Positions 6,726-13,310 of a DNA stretch of 13,310 nucleotides are shown one piece after another (within the stretch, counting starts at the first letter, position 1; every line of letters begins with the position of its first letter). The notes beneath the pieces were generated by a model. It ran no database searches. It was not told where the DNA came from and saw only the letters and a program-made list of their open reading frames with translations. Where the stretch lies: assembly GCA_964475765.1 (NCBI GenBank), contig CAYYZH010000111.1, forward strand, positions 1 to 13,310, read 5' to 3'. Both the position numbers and the translations under genes were made by a program. This DNA comes from Thermohalobaculum sp964475765. Lineage in GTDB: Bacteria > Pseudomonadota > Alphaproteobacteria > Rhodobacterales > Rhodobacteraceae.

Positions 6726-8312
6726 CTATCCGGCGATGGCCGTCGGTGCAGACTTCTCCCGCCGCACCATCAGCTTGTTGAGCGCGTGGACATAGGCCCG
6801 GCAACTCGCCACCACCGTGTCCGTGTCCGACGACTGCGCCGTGACGATCTTGCCGTCCTCACGCATCCGCACGCTGACGGTCGCCTGCGCATCCGTGCCC
6901 TCGGTCACCGCATGCACCTGGTAAAGCTCCAGCGTCGCTTTGTGCGGGATCAGCTCCTTGACGCAGGCAAAGGCCGCATCGACCGGGCCATCACCTTGCG
7001 CTGTGACCGACTTCTCCTCGCCGTCAATCTCGAGAATGATATCCGCCGATTGCGGCGCCTCGGTTCCGCAGATCACCCGCAGGAACTTCAGCTTGATCCG
7101 ATCCGCGCCCGCATCCGCCGTGTGTTCTTCGACCAGCGCGAGAATGTCGTCGTCATAGACCTCCTTCTTGCGGTCGGCCAGCGCCTTGAACCGCACGAAG
7201 ATCTCCTTCAACGCATTGTCGCCGACATCGATTCCGAGATCGCTCAGCTTCGATTTCAACGCATGCCGCCCGGAATGCTTGCCCATGGCCAGCGTCGACT
7301 CGGTCAGACCAACATCTTCGGGGAGCATGATCTCGTAGGTCCCGGCATGCTTGAGCATCCCGTCCTGATGGATTCCGGCCTCGTGCGCGAACGCGTTCTT
7401 GCCGACAATCGCCTTATTGTACTGCACCGGGAAGCCGGTCACGCCCGAGATCAGACGGCTCGCCTGCATGATCCGCGTTGCATCGATCCCCGTCGCGTAG
7501 GGCATGATGTCGTTGCGCACCCGCATCGCCATCACGACCTCCTCAAGCGAGGTGTTTCCAGCCCGTTCGCCCAGCCCGTTGATCGTGCATTCGATCTGCC
7601 GTGCGCCCGCCAACACTGCCGCCAGCGAGTTCGCCGTCGCCATGCCGAGATCATTGTGGCAATGGGTCGAGATTGTCGCGTTTTCAATCCCTTCCACGCG
7701 TTCCTTTAGCATCCGGATGATCTCGGCGCTCTCGCCCGGCGCGGTGTACCCGACCGTGTCGGGAATGTTGATCGTCGTCGCGCCCGCCTCGATCGCGGTC
7801 TGAACTGCGGTCACCAGAAAATCGCGATCCGTCCGCGTTGCATCCTCGGGCGACCACTGCACATCGACGCCCATCGATTTGGCGTGACCGACCGACGCCT
7901 CGATCTGCGCGAGCACCTCGTCGCGGGTCATCTGAAGCTTGTGCTCCATATGCAGATCCGAAGTTGCAATGAACGTGTGGATCCGCGGTTTCTTCGCATG
8001 CTTCACCGCGCCATAGGCCCGGTCGATATCCCCCAAGGGCGAGCGTGCCAGCCCGCACACCATGGAATTCTCGACCACCTTGGCGACCTCCGAGACCGCC
8101 TCGAAATCCCCTTCCGAGGCGATGGGGAACCCCGCCTCGATGATGTCCACCCCCATCTCGTCGAGGAGACGGGCGATCTGCAGCTTCTCCTCCAGCGTCA
8201 TCGAGGCGCCCGGTGACTGCTCGCCATCGCGCATGGTGGTATCGAAGATCTTCACGCGATCCTGATCTGAATCGCCTTGTCCGGCCGAAGCCGCTTGTGT
8301 CTCGTCTGTCAT
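6726..8312 (-). CDS. leuA: 2-isopropylmalate synthase
   Basis: A 528-residue enzyme for the first committed step of leucine biosynthesis: acetyl-CoA plus 2-oxoisovalerate to 2-isopropylmalate, in the cytoplasm. The N-terminal HMGL-like TIM barrel shows FDTTMRDGEQSPGASM at residues 23-38 (metal and substrate binding), the HCH metal ligands at 217-219 (STHCHND), GLGERAGN near 250, and AFAHEAGIHQDG near 330. The last 130 or so residues form the LeuA allosteric/dimerisation domain, so feedback inhibition by leucine is expected. Length matches proteobacterial LeuA. I chose the ATG at 8312; the open frame extends to 8468, but that extension overlaps the leader RNA and lacks family similarity. The ribosome-binding site is weak (AAGCGG about 9-14 nt upstream) and lies in a sequence that can be paired with the leader. 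Confidence 0.97.
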   Translation of the reverse strand: MTDETQAASAGQGDSDQDRVKIFDTTMRDGEQSPGASMTLEEKLQIARLLDEMGVDIIEAGFPIASEGDFEAVSEVAKVVENSMVCGLARSPLGDIDRAYGAVKHAKKPRIHTFIATSDLHMEHKLQMTRDEVLAQIEASVGHAKSMGVDVQWSPEDATRTDRDFLVTAVQTAIEAGATTINIPDTVGYTAPGESAEIIRMLKERVEGIENATISTHCHNDLGMATANSLAAVLAGARQIECTINGLGERAGNTSLEEVVMAMRVRNDIMPYATGIDATRIMQASRLISGVTGFPVQYNKAIVGKNAFAHEAGIHQDGMLKHAGTYEIMLPEDVGLTESTLAMGKHSGRHALKSKLSDLGIDVGDNALKEIFVRFKALADRKKEVYDDDILALVEEHTADAGADRIKLKFLRVICGTEAPQSADIILEIDGEEKSVTAQGDGPVDAAFACVKELIPHKATLELYQVHAVTEGTDAQATVSVRMREDGKIVTAQSSDTDTVVASCRAYVHALNKLMVRREKSAPTAIAG

Positions 8313-8324
8313 TGGTCTGGTCCG

Positions 8325-8419
8325 CTTATCGGTTCGGAATGTGGGTAACTGAAGCGGCGCGTTCGGGCAATCCTCCGAGGGCGGCGCCGCGGAACCCGGC
8401 GCCCTCAGAGGCCGATAAG
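8325..8419 (-). promoter_or_regulatory. leuA leader RNA with attenuator-type pairings
   Basis: Two nested pairings are seen in the minus-strand transcript. An inner hairpin joins CCTCTGAGGGCG (8411-8400) to CGCCCTCGGAGG (8383-8372), 12 bp with one G-U. An outer perfect 8-bp helix joins CTTATCGG (8419-8412) to CCGATAAG (8332-8325). The 5' arms of both overlap the leucine codons and stop of the leader peptide; the 3' arm of the outer helix lies 12 nt before the leuA ATG. A further 5-bp hairpin (8430-8444) precedes the leucine run. No T-tract follows the hairpins, so control may be translational or Rho-assisted rather than by intrinsic termination. The regulation itself is inferred. Confidence 0.65.
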
Positions 8420-8482
8420 AAGAAGGAGCCCGGCGAGTGGCCGGACGTGAGGCAGGACAGCAATGCAATCGTCTGCATACAT
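8405..8482 (-). CDS. leuL: Leucine-rich leader peptide of leuA
   Basis: A 25-codon ORF upstream of leuA, starting at ATG 8482-8480 and ending at TGA 8407-8405. Residues 19-22 are four consecutive leucines (codons CTC CTT CTT CTT), followed by Ile-Gly-Leu-stop; two more leucines lie at 10 and 16. A short peptide with a run of regulatory codons immediately before the stop, overlapping RNA stems, 90 nt before the biosynthetic gene it would sense, is the classical arrangement for ribosome-mediated attenuation. The ribosome-binding site is weak (AGAG 7 nt upstream). The peptide has no function of its own; stalling for lack of charged leucyl-tRNA would expose leuA. The symbol follows the usual name for such leaders. 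Confidence 0.72.
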   Translation of the reverse strand: MYADDCIAVLPHVRPLAGLLLLIGL

Positions 8483-8609
8483 GCGGTAACTCTAACGCAA
8501 GATCGGTTTAGGGGGAATGAAAAATTCCAATCGTGCGCTCTGGCCGGTGTCAGCGTTGTGCCGGCACCGGCAAGTCGCCCGCCGAGGCCGACGTTAACCC
8601 ATCGACTTT

Positions 8610-8697
8610 CTGTACATACACTTGCCATACGCTTGCGGTACGCCTGCCATACGTTTGGAATACGCTTGCCATACACGTGCCATACGCCTGCCATACG
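8610..8697. repeat. Eight tandem copies of an 11-bp unit
   Basis: The stretch divides cleanly into eight 11-nt units starting at 8610, 8621, 8632, 8643, 8654, 8665, 8676 and 8687. Consensus is CTTGCCATACG. Units 2, 4, 6, 7 and 8 differ from it at no more than two positions; units 1, 3 and 5 are more diverged but keep a TAC core near the 3' end. The period is not a multiple of three, so the array is not coding in any single frame. It is close to one DNA helical turn, so each unit would face the same side of the helix. It lies about 130-215 bp upstream of the leuL start and 79 bp upstream of the aguB-like start, between divergent genes. Confidence 0.88.
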
Positions 8698-8725
8698 GGG
8701 TGGATCCTGGCCCGGGTTGCCTCGA

Positions 8726-8760
8726 AAGGGTTAAGGCGGCACAAGGAAATTAACCTTTTT
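8726..8760 (+). promoter_or_regulatory. A/T-rich inverted repeat before aguB-like gene
   Basis: AAAGGGTTAA (8726-8735) can pair with TTAACCTTTT (from 8750), giving 10 bp with one G-U around a 14-nt loop, and the sequence continues into a T5 run ending at 8760. It ends 15 nt before the ATG at 8776 and just before the GGAG ribosome-binding site. It could be an operator or a weak attenuator; evidence is limited to the dyad. Confidence 0.3.
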
Positions 8761-8775
8761 GCCGGAGCGCTCCCC

Positions 8776-9657
8776 ATGGCCAGAACCCTCACCGTTGCTG
8801 CGATCCAAACCCATCATACGTGGGATGCAGCCGATAATGTCGAGCGGATCTATGCGATGGCAGAAGAGGCCGCGGGGCAGGGCGCACAGTTGATCCTACC
8901 CTCGGAACTCTTTGAATCTCCATATTTTCCCAAGACGGAGACACCACGATATCGCGAGTTGGCTCGCCCGGTGGAGGGACACCCGACCATCGCGCGCTTT
9001 GCCGAATTGGCTGCCAAGCGCGACGTCGTCATCCCGGTCTCGTTCTATGAGAAGGCCGAGGATGGTCTTTACAATTCATGTGCGATCATTGATGCGGGCG
9101 GTGAAGTCCTTGGAATCTATAGAAAATGCCACATTCCGCAGTTCGAGGCTTATCACGAGGACGCCTTCTTCGATCCTTCGCCGGATGGCCCAAAGGTTTG
9201 GAAAACCAGATACTTGAGGCTCGGTCTTGGCATCTGCTGGGACCAATGGTTCCCGGAGCTGGCACGGTCGATGGCCCTGATGGGCGCGGAGTTGCTGGCC
9301 TATCCCTCGGCGATTGGTAGCGAAACCTTTGATTTGACTTGGGATTCCGCCGGGCAATGGCGCGCGGCGATGGTTGGCCATGCCGCTGCCAACGTCATTC
9401 CCGTCCTCGCCGTTAACCGGATCGGGCGCGAAACTGACGACGGGGTCACGCTGGATTTCTATGGAACTTCATTCGTTTGCAACCAAAAAGCTGAAGTGAT
9501 CGCGGACGCGGGGCGGGACGTTGAGGCCGTCATGTTAACAACGCTCGACCTGGACGAGGCCGCCCGCGATCGTGCCCAATGGGGCACCTTCCAGACCCGA
9601 AAACCACATCATTATGCGCGGTTGATCGACACGCCCGCGGGCCCGCCGCCGGGTTGA
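8776..9657 (+). CDS. aguB: N-carbamoylputrescine amidase (nitrilase superfamily)
   Basis: A 293-residue carbon-nitrogen hydrolase. N-carbamoylputrescine amidase converts N-carbamoylputrescine to putrescine, CO2 and ammonia, the last step of the agmatine route to polyamines. The nitrilase catalytic triad is complete: E44 (PSELFES), K117 (YRKCHIP) and C154 (GICWDQWFPE). The NSCAIIDAGG stretch, the GICWDQWFPE box and the YPSAIGSE segment are the pattern typical of AguB rather than of aliphatic nitrilases or beta-ureidopropionases. Length matches the family. The ATG at 8776 has GGAG 8 nt upstream; the longer open frame to 8533 runs through the 11-bp repeats and is not credible. It precedes a polyamine-type ABC transporter by 84 nt, which supports the assignment. 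Another N-carbamoyl substrate is still possible. Confidence 0.88.
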   Translation: MARTLTVAAIQTHHTWDAADNVERIYAMAEEAAGQGAQLILPSELFESPYFPKTETPRYRELARPVEGHPTIARFAELAAKRDVVIPVSFYEKAEDGLYNSCAIIDAGGEVLGIYRKCHIPQFEAYHEDAFFDPSPDGPKVWKTRYLRLGLGICWDQWFPELARSMALMGAELLAYPSAIGSETFDLTWDSAGQWRAAMVGHAAANVIPVLAVNRIGRETDDGVTLDFYGTSFVCNQKAEVIADAGRDVEAVMLTTLDLDEAARDRAQWGTFQTRKPHHYARLIDTPAGPPPG

Positions 9658-9741
9658 AGAATCGCCGTTTCCTTTCCTCCAAAGCCGTGGCAATTCGTTA
9701 ATCTCCGGGCTAGCTTTTAATCATTCGGAAACGGGGGGACC

Positions 9742-10827
9742 ATGCCGGACGGAAACGGAAATGTTGCGATATCCGTTCGCAAAGCGGTCAAACGGTATGG
9801 TTCTGTCACGGCGCTGAAAGGCGCGAGTTTCGAAATTCTGGACAATGAGTTCTTCACGCTTCTCGGGCCATCAGGCTGCGGAAAGACCACTCTTCTCAGA
9901 ATGATAGCTGGTTTCGAGGAGGTTACTGAAGGCGAGATCCTGCTCTTTGGCGAGGACATTGCCAAGCTGCCGCCGGACCAGCGACCGGTTAACACGGTCT
10001 TTCAGCAATACGCGTTGTTCCCGCATATGACCGTGGCCGAGAATGTCGCGTTCGGGCTGAAAATGTTATAGCGACCGAAGGACGAAATTGCGCCGCGCGC
10101 GAGGCAGATGCTCGATCTGGTCAAGCTTGGCGAGTACGCAAAACGTAAGCCTTCTCAGCTTTCCGGCGGACAGCAGCAGCGTGTGGCATTGGCCCGAGCG
10201 ATGGCGCCGGGCCCTAAGGTGCTGTTGTTGGACGAGCCGCTATCGGCTCTGGATCTAAAGCTCCGCCAAGAGATGCGATTTGAGCTTAAGCAACTTCAAC
10301 AAGAGACTGGAATTACATTCGTTTTTGTAACGCACGATCAGGAAGAGGCGCTTACTATGTCGGACCGGATCGCTGTGATGTCGGAAGGTGAGATCCAGCA
10401 AATCGGCACAGCGCACCAGATTTATGAGGAGCCGGACAACCGATTTGTGGCGGATTTTATCGGCGAGACGAATCTGATTGCAGCGACGGTTGTCACGATC
10501 GATGGGCTCGACTGCACCTGTCGTCTGTCCGATGGAACGCTGCTCGCCGCATCTTCGTCCCGCTTGGTTGAAGCTGGGACGAAAGGCCGGCTTTCGGTTC
10601 GCCCCGAGCGACTGAGTATTGTCGGGCCCGGGCAGAACGCGATGGCCGGCGAGATAGTGCACCAGATCTATCTGGGGACCGATACGCAACACCGGGTACA
10701 CCTTACGGACGGGACAGAAATCTCGGTGCGCACGCAGAACGCCCATGGCGCCACTCCACAGGCAGGGCGAGGTGATCGCGTAGGTTTGGTCCCCGACCAG
10801 GGCGCTGTGCGCTTGTTGGTCGACTGA
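9742..10827 (+). pseudogene. potA: Polyamine ABC transporter ATPase (PotA), interrupted by in-frame TAG
   Basis: The ATP-hydrolysing subunit of a spermidine/putrescine-type importer. One reading frame of 362 codons encodes a complete protein, apart from TAG at codon 110 (10069-10071). Before it lie Walker A (42-50, GPSGCGKTT) and the Q-loop (Q88). After it, in the same frame, lie the LSGGQ signature (140-144), Walker B (LLLDEP, 161-166), the H-loop (H198) and a C-terminal TOBE domain that ends normally. The stop falls just after VAFGLKML, where PotA proteins have a charged or polar residue, so a single base change from CAG or AAG would explain it. As read, two half-proteins result (109 residues, and 239 if restarting at ATG 10108), and neither could work as a normal ATPase alone. 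Nonsense mutation, sequencing error or suppression are the options. The ATG has GGGGGA upstream. Confidence 0.88.
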
Positions 10828-11744
10828 TGGCGGGGGGCGTAACAGGATCGCGCGCCGACTCGCGAACCTACCGACCCGTCAGGTTGTGGCTGATTGCGCC
10901 GTCCTGGGCGGTAATCGGCTTCTTTCTGGTGCTGCCCGTCTTGATCATGCTGGTCTACTCCTTCCTCACCAAGGAATTCAGGGGCGGCGTGATCTGGGAG
11001 TTCTCGCTCGGGGCTTATGACCAGTTTCTGTTGGAGACTGACCTCTTTGGTGACGATCCCCCTAGCATTGAGTGGACTTACATCACCATCATCATCCGTT
11101 CTGTGGTGCAGGCGCTGGGTGCAACGGTAATCTGCCTGATCATCGGGTTCCCGACCGCGTTCTTCATCGCGACGCGCCCGCCATCGACCCGCACGATCTG
11201 GCTGTTTTTGGTGACCGTTCCCTATTGGGTGAACCTGTTGATCCGGACGGTGTCGATGAAATTTCTGATCCGTGACAATGGACCAGTGAACGAGGCGCTG
11301 CTCGGTCTGGGAGTTATCTCGGAGCCCATACAGATGATCAACACAGACTTCGCTGTGCAGCTTGGTCTCTTTTACTCGTACCTGCCGTTCATGGTGTTGC
11401 CGATTTATGCCGCGGTCGAGCGGTATAACTTCGCGCTCTCCGAAGCGGCGGCGGATCTTTATGCAGGCCGCTGGACAACCCTACGCCTGATTGTTCTCCC
11501 AGCGGTGATGCCGGGAGTGATTGCGGGATGCATTCTGGTCTTCGTGCCGTCGCTCGGGGCGTTTCTCGCGCCAGATTTGCTCGGCGGAGCCAAGAACTGG
11601 ATGATTGGCTCGTTAATCGAGGATCAGTTCAAGGGCGCTGCGGGCAATTGGCCTTTTGGGGCTGCGGCGTCGATGATCCTGCTCAGCATGGTGTTGATCG
11701 TGCTGTTTTTCTACGCACGACGTCAGAACCAGGAGGCGGTGTAG
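10827..11744 (+). CDS. potB: Polyamine ABC transporter permease (PotB)
   Basis: A 305-residue inner-membrane permease of a spermidine/putrescine-type importer, pairing with PotC to form the channel. Hydrophobic segments are visible from residue 20 (WLIAPSWAVIGFFLVL) to the C-terminus (MILLSMVLIVLFF), about six in all. The EAA loop that contacts the ATPase is at about 205-225 (EAAADLYAGRWTTLRLIVLP, then PGVIAG). The ATG at 10827 shares one base with the potA stop (TGATG), indicating translational coupling, so premature termination in potA could also lower potB expression. Length is within the PotB range. Confidence 0.93.
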   Translation: MAGGVTGSRADSRTYRPVRLWLIAPSWAVIGFFLVLPVLIMLVYSFLTKEFRGGVIWEFSLGAYDQFLLETDLFGDDPPSIEWTYITIIIRSVVQALGATVICLIIGFPTAFFIATRPPSTRTIWLFLVTVPYWVNLLIRTVSMKFLIRDNGPVNEALLGLGVISEPIQMINTDFAVQLGLFYSYLPFMVLPIYAAVERYNFALSEAAADLYAGRWTTLRLIVLPAVMPGVIAGCILVFVPSLGAFLAPDLLGGAKNWMIGSLIEDQFKGAAGNWPFGAAASMILLSMVLIVLFFYARRQNQEAV

Positions 11745-12559
11745 TGGCCCGCCAGGTAAACGTCCGCCACTACCCTGGGTTTCTGGGCATGACGGTCCTT
11801 TGCCTCGTCATCCTCTATGCGCCGCTGATCGTCGTGATGGTCTACAGCTTCAACGACTCGGTCTCGATCACACGTTGGGGCGGGTTCTCGCTGCGCTGGT
11901 ATGCAGAGATCTTCACCGGCCCAGAGTCCGCCATCTTCAAAACCGCAGCCTGGAATTCGCTGACCATTGCAGTGATGGCGGCGACAGCAGCCACAATGAT
12001 CGCTACGGCAGCAGCTGTCGGCATGGTCCGATGTGGTGAGTTCCGGGGTAGAGCGGCGAGCTTCGCCCTCATCTCGATGCCGATCATGGTGCCGGAGATC
12101 ATTACGGCGGTGGCGACCCTGATCTTCTTCAGCGTGATTGGCTTCACACTGGGCTACACATCGATCCTTCTCGCTCACATCGTATTCTGCATCCCGTTCG
12201 CGTACCTGCCGATCGCCGCCCGCCTACAGGGGATCGAGGGGATCTATGACGAGGCAGCGCAGGATCTTTATGCCAGCAGATGGGCGGCCTTCCGGCATGT
12301 GCTGATGCCGCTCATGGCGCCGGGGATCCTGTCCGGTTTCCTTTTGGCTTTCATCATCAGCCTCGATGATTTCATCATCACCAACTTCATCAAGGGCGCC
12401 GGGGTCGAAACGCTGCCCACAGCGATCTTTGGAGCGGTGAAGCAGGGAATTAAGCCAAACATCATGGCGCTCTCGACAATGATGCTGGGAGTGTCCATCG
12501 TGCTGGTGACGTTAAGTTACTTTATCGGGAGGATCGGGAGAACCGACCAGACGAGATGA
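11744..12559 (+). CDS. potC: Polyamine ABC transporter permease (PotC)
   Basis: A 271-residue inner-membrane permease, partner of PotB. It starts at GTG 11744, sharing one base with the potB stop (TAGTG), with a perfect AGGAGG ribosome-binding site 7 nt upstream; the longer frame starting at 11528 is antigenic noise within potB. About six membrane segments are visible, beginning at FLGMTVLCLVILYAPLIVV. The EAA loop is at about 168-190 (EAAQDLYASRWAAFRHVLMP, then PGILSG), followed by the FIISLDDFIITNF segment typical of PotC proteins. The gene overlaps potB and is followed 41 nt later by potD. Confidence 0.94.
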   Translation: MARQVNVRHYPGFLGMTVLCLVILYAPLIVVMVYSFNDSVSITRWGGFSLRWYAEIFTGPESAIFKTAAWNSLTIAVMAATAATMIATAAAVGMVRCGEFRGRAASFALISMPIMVPEIITAVATLIFFSVIGFTLGYTSILLAHIVFCIPFAYLPIAARLQGIEGIYDEAAQDLYASRWAAFRHVLMPLMAPGILSGFLLAFIISLDDFIITNFIKGAGVETLPTAIFGAVKQGIKPNIMALSTMMLGVSIVLVTLSYFIGRIGRTDQTR

Positions 12560-12575
12560 CCCGGGTGAACCCGGG
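12560..12575 (+). promoter_or_regulatory. Intercistronic hairpin between potC and potD
   Basis: CCCGGG (12560-12565) and CCCGGG (12570-12575) form a 6-bp G/C stem with a TGAA tetraloop, starting directly after the potC stop. There is no T-tract. It would impede 3' exonucleases or cause partial termination, setting the level of potD relative to the permeases; this role is inferred. Confidence 0.45.
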
Positions 12576-12600
12576 CGTTCTGACACGACAGGAGGTATCA

Positions 12601-13310
12601 ATGAGAACACTACTGAAATTCGGGGCGGCGGCTGTTGCCCTTTCGCTGACGGCGGGCGCGGCTCAGGCCGAAGGTAAGCTTTCGATCTATCACTGGTTCG
12701 AGTACATCCCGCAGGAGCTTCTGGACAAGTTTGCTGCCGAGCATGGCGTCGAGGTGACGATGGACACCTACGATTCCAACGAGTCGCTTCTGGCGGCGTT
12801 GAAGGCAGGCAAGCTTGGCGCTTACGACGTGGCGGTGCCAGGTGACTACATGGTCAAGATCCTCGCAGGCGAGGGTATGCTGGACACGATTACGGCAGGC
12901 GAGCTTGCCAATGTGGGGAACATTGAGGACCAGTGGGTTGACGTCGATTTCGACCCCGGCCGGAAACACTCGATCCCGTATCAGTGGGGCTCAACCAGCT
13001 TCATGGTCAACCGCGAGAGTTACAAGGATGACATCCGCACGACGGATATCATCTTCAACCCGCCGGATGCACTGAAGGGCAAGATCAATGTGCTCGACAG
13101 TCAGGGCGAGGTTCTGGCGCTGGCGTCGATCCACCTCGGCATCCCGCAATGCACGACGGATCGCGATCAGCTAAAAGCGCTCGACGATCTGATGCAGTCA
13201 GCCAAGACCCATTGGGCCTCGTTCAACTCGGATGGTGCCAAGGCCGTGCTGGTCTCCGGCGATGTCGATGTCGGCATGATCTGGAACGGTTTCGGGGCGA
13301 AGGCCCGGAT
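12601..13310 (+). CDS. potD: Polyamine-binding periplasmic protein (PotD/PotF family), cut by window edge
   Basis: The substrate-binding protein of the importer; the first 236 residues are present of about 345-365 expected, and the frame is open at the right edge. A Sec signal peptide is clear (RTLLKF then a hydrophobic core, cleavage after AQA near residue 22). The mature protein begins EGKLSIYHWFEYIPQELLDK, the classic start of spermidine/putrescine-binding proteins, and shows YDSNESLLAALKAG and YDVAVPGDYMV, the substrate-pocket segments of the family. An AGGAGGT ribosome-binding site ends 4 nt before the ATG. Location at the end of aguB-potABC fits polyamine uptake. Whether it prefers spermidine or putrescine cannot be told from this part. 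Confidence 0.94.
   Translation, partial: MRTLLKFGAAAVALSLTAGAAQAEGKLSIYHWFEYIPQELLDKFAAEHGVEVTMDTYDSNESLLAALKAGKLGAYDVAVPGDYMVKILAGEGMLDTITAGELANVGNIEDQWVDVDFDPGRKHSIPYQWGSTSFMVNRESYKDDIRTTDIIFNPPDALKGKINVLDSQGEVLALASIHLGIPQCTTDRDQLKALDDLMQSAKTHWASFNSDGAKAVLVSGDVDVGMIWNGFGAKAR

Noticed and set aside
6570..7709. 379-codon plus-strand open frame opposite leuA
   Set aside because: Antisense of leuA; low-complexity basic composition and no start signals.
8372..8411. Intrinsic terminator in the leuA leader
   Set aside because: The 12-bp hairpin is strong but the transcribed strand continues with ATTGCCC rather than a T-tract, so it was kept only as part of a regulatory leader.
8313..8468. N-terminal extension of LeuA to the ATG at 8468
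   Set aside because: The added 52 residues have no LeuA similarity and overlap the leader-peptide codons and hairpins; the ATG at 8312 gives the usual family length.
8610..8697. CRISPR array
   Set aside because: Units are 11 bp and directly adjacent with no spacers, and no cas genes are present.
8533..8775. Longer start for the amidase gene, making the 11-bp repeats coding
   Set aside because: The 11-bp period shifts the frame from unit to unit, the canonical nitrilase N-terminus begins at 8776, and GGAG precedes that ATG.

Overview
The window reads as chromosomal DNA of an alphaproteobacterium, most likely a Rhodobacteraceae/Roseobacter-type organism. This is inferred from the high-GC coding style, a tripartite TRAP transporter, an agmatine-pathway amidase beside a PotABCD transporter, and the general look of the proteins. 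No rRNA, tRNA, CRISPR array, insertion sequence or intact phage gene was seen.

Layout. (1) 1-3724, minus strand: a catabolic operon read right to left. It holds an enolase-superfamily enzyme of the muconate-lactonizing (MLE) type, then dctP, dctQ and dctM of a TRAP transporter; dctM runs off the left edge. Stem-loops lie in the enolase-dctP and dctP-dctQ gaps. An Asp/Glu/hydantoin-racemase-family gene (3792-4502, plus) diverges from the enolase gene across 67 bp, so uptake, racemisation and epimerisation or elimination of one small carboxylate or amino acid is a reasonable guess. (2) 4503-6002: a small cassette of two unrecognised genes behind its own good promoter. It is followed by a decayed copy of the racemase 3' end, so related racemase tails flank the cassette. 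(3) 6003-6461, minus: a lone RsbW-type anti-sigma kinase. (4) 6726-8482, minus: leuA (2-isopropylmalate synthase), preceded by a 25-codon leader peptide rich in leucine at its end and by strong leader-RNA pairings, a textbook attenuation layout. (5) 8610-8697: eight tandem copies of an 11-bp unit between leuA and the divergent gene to its right. (6) 8776-13310, plus: N-carbamoylputrescine amidase (aguB-like), then potA, potB, potC and potD of a spermidine/putrescine-type ABC transporter. potD is cut by the right edge.

The most striking observations are an in-frame amber codon in the middle of potA (10069-10071), which separates the Walker A half from the signature/Walker B half; the leucine leader of leuA, which is too short for routine gene finding; the 11-bp tandem array; and the two-gene unknown cassette flanked by intact and decayed racemase tails. 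Everything else is ordinary accessory metabolism and transport.
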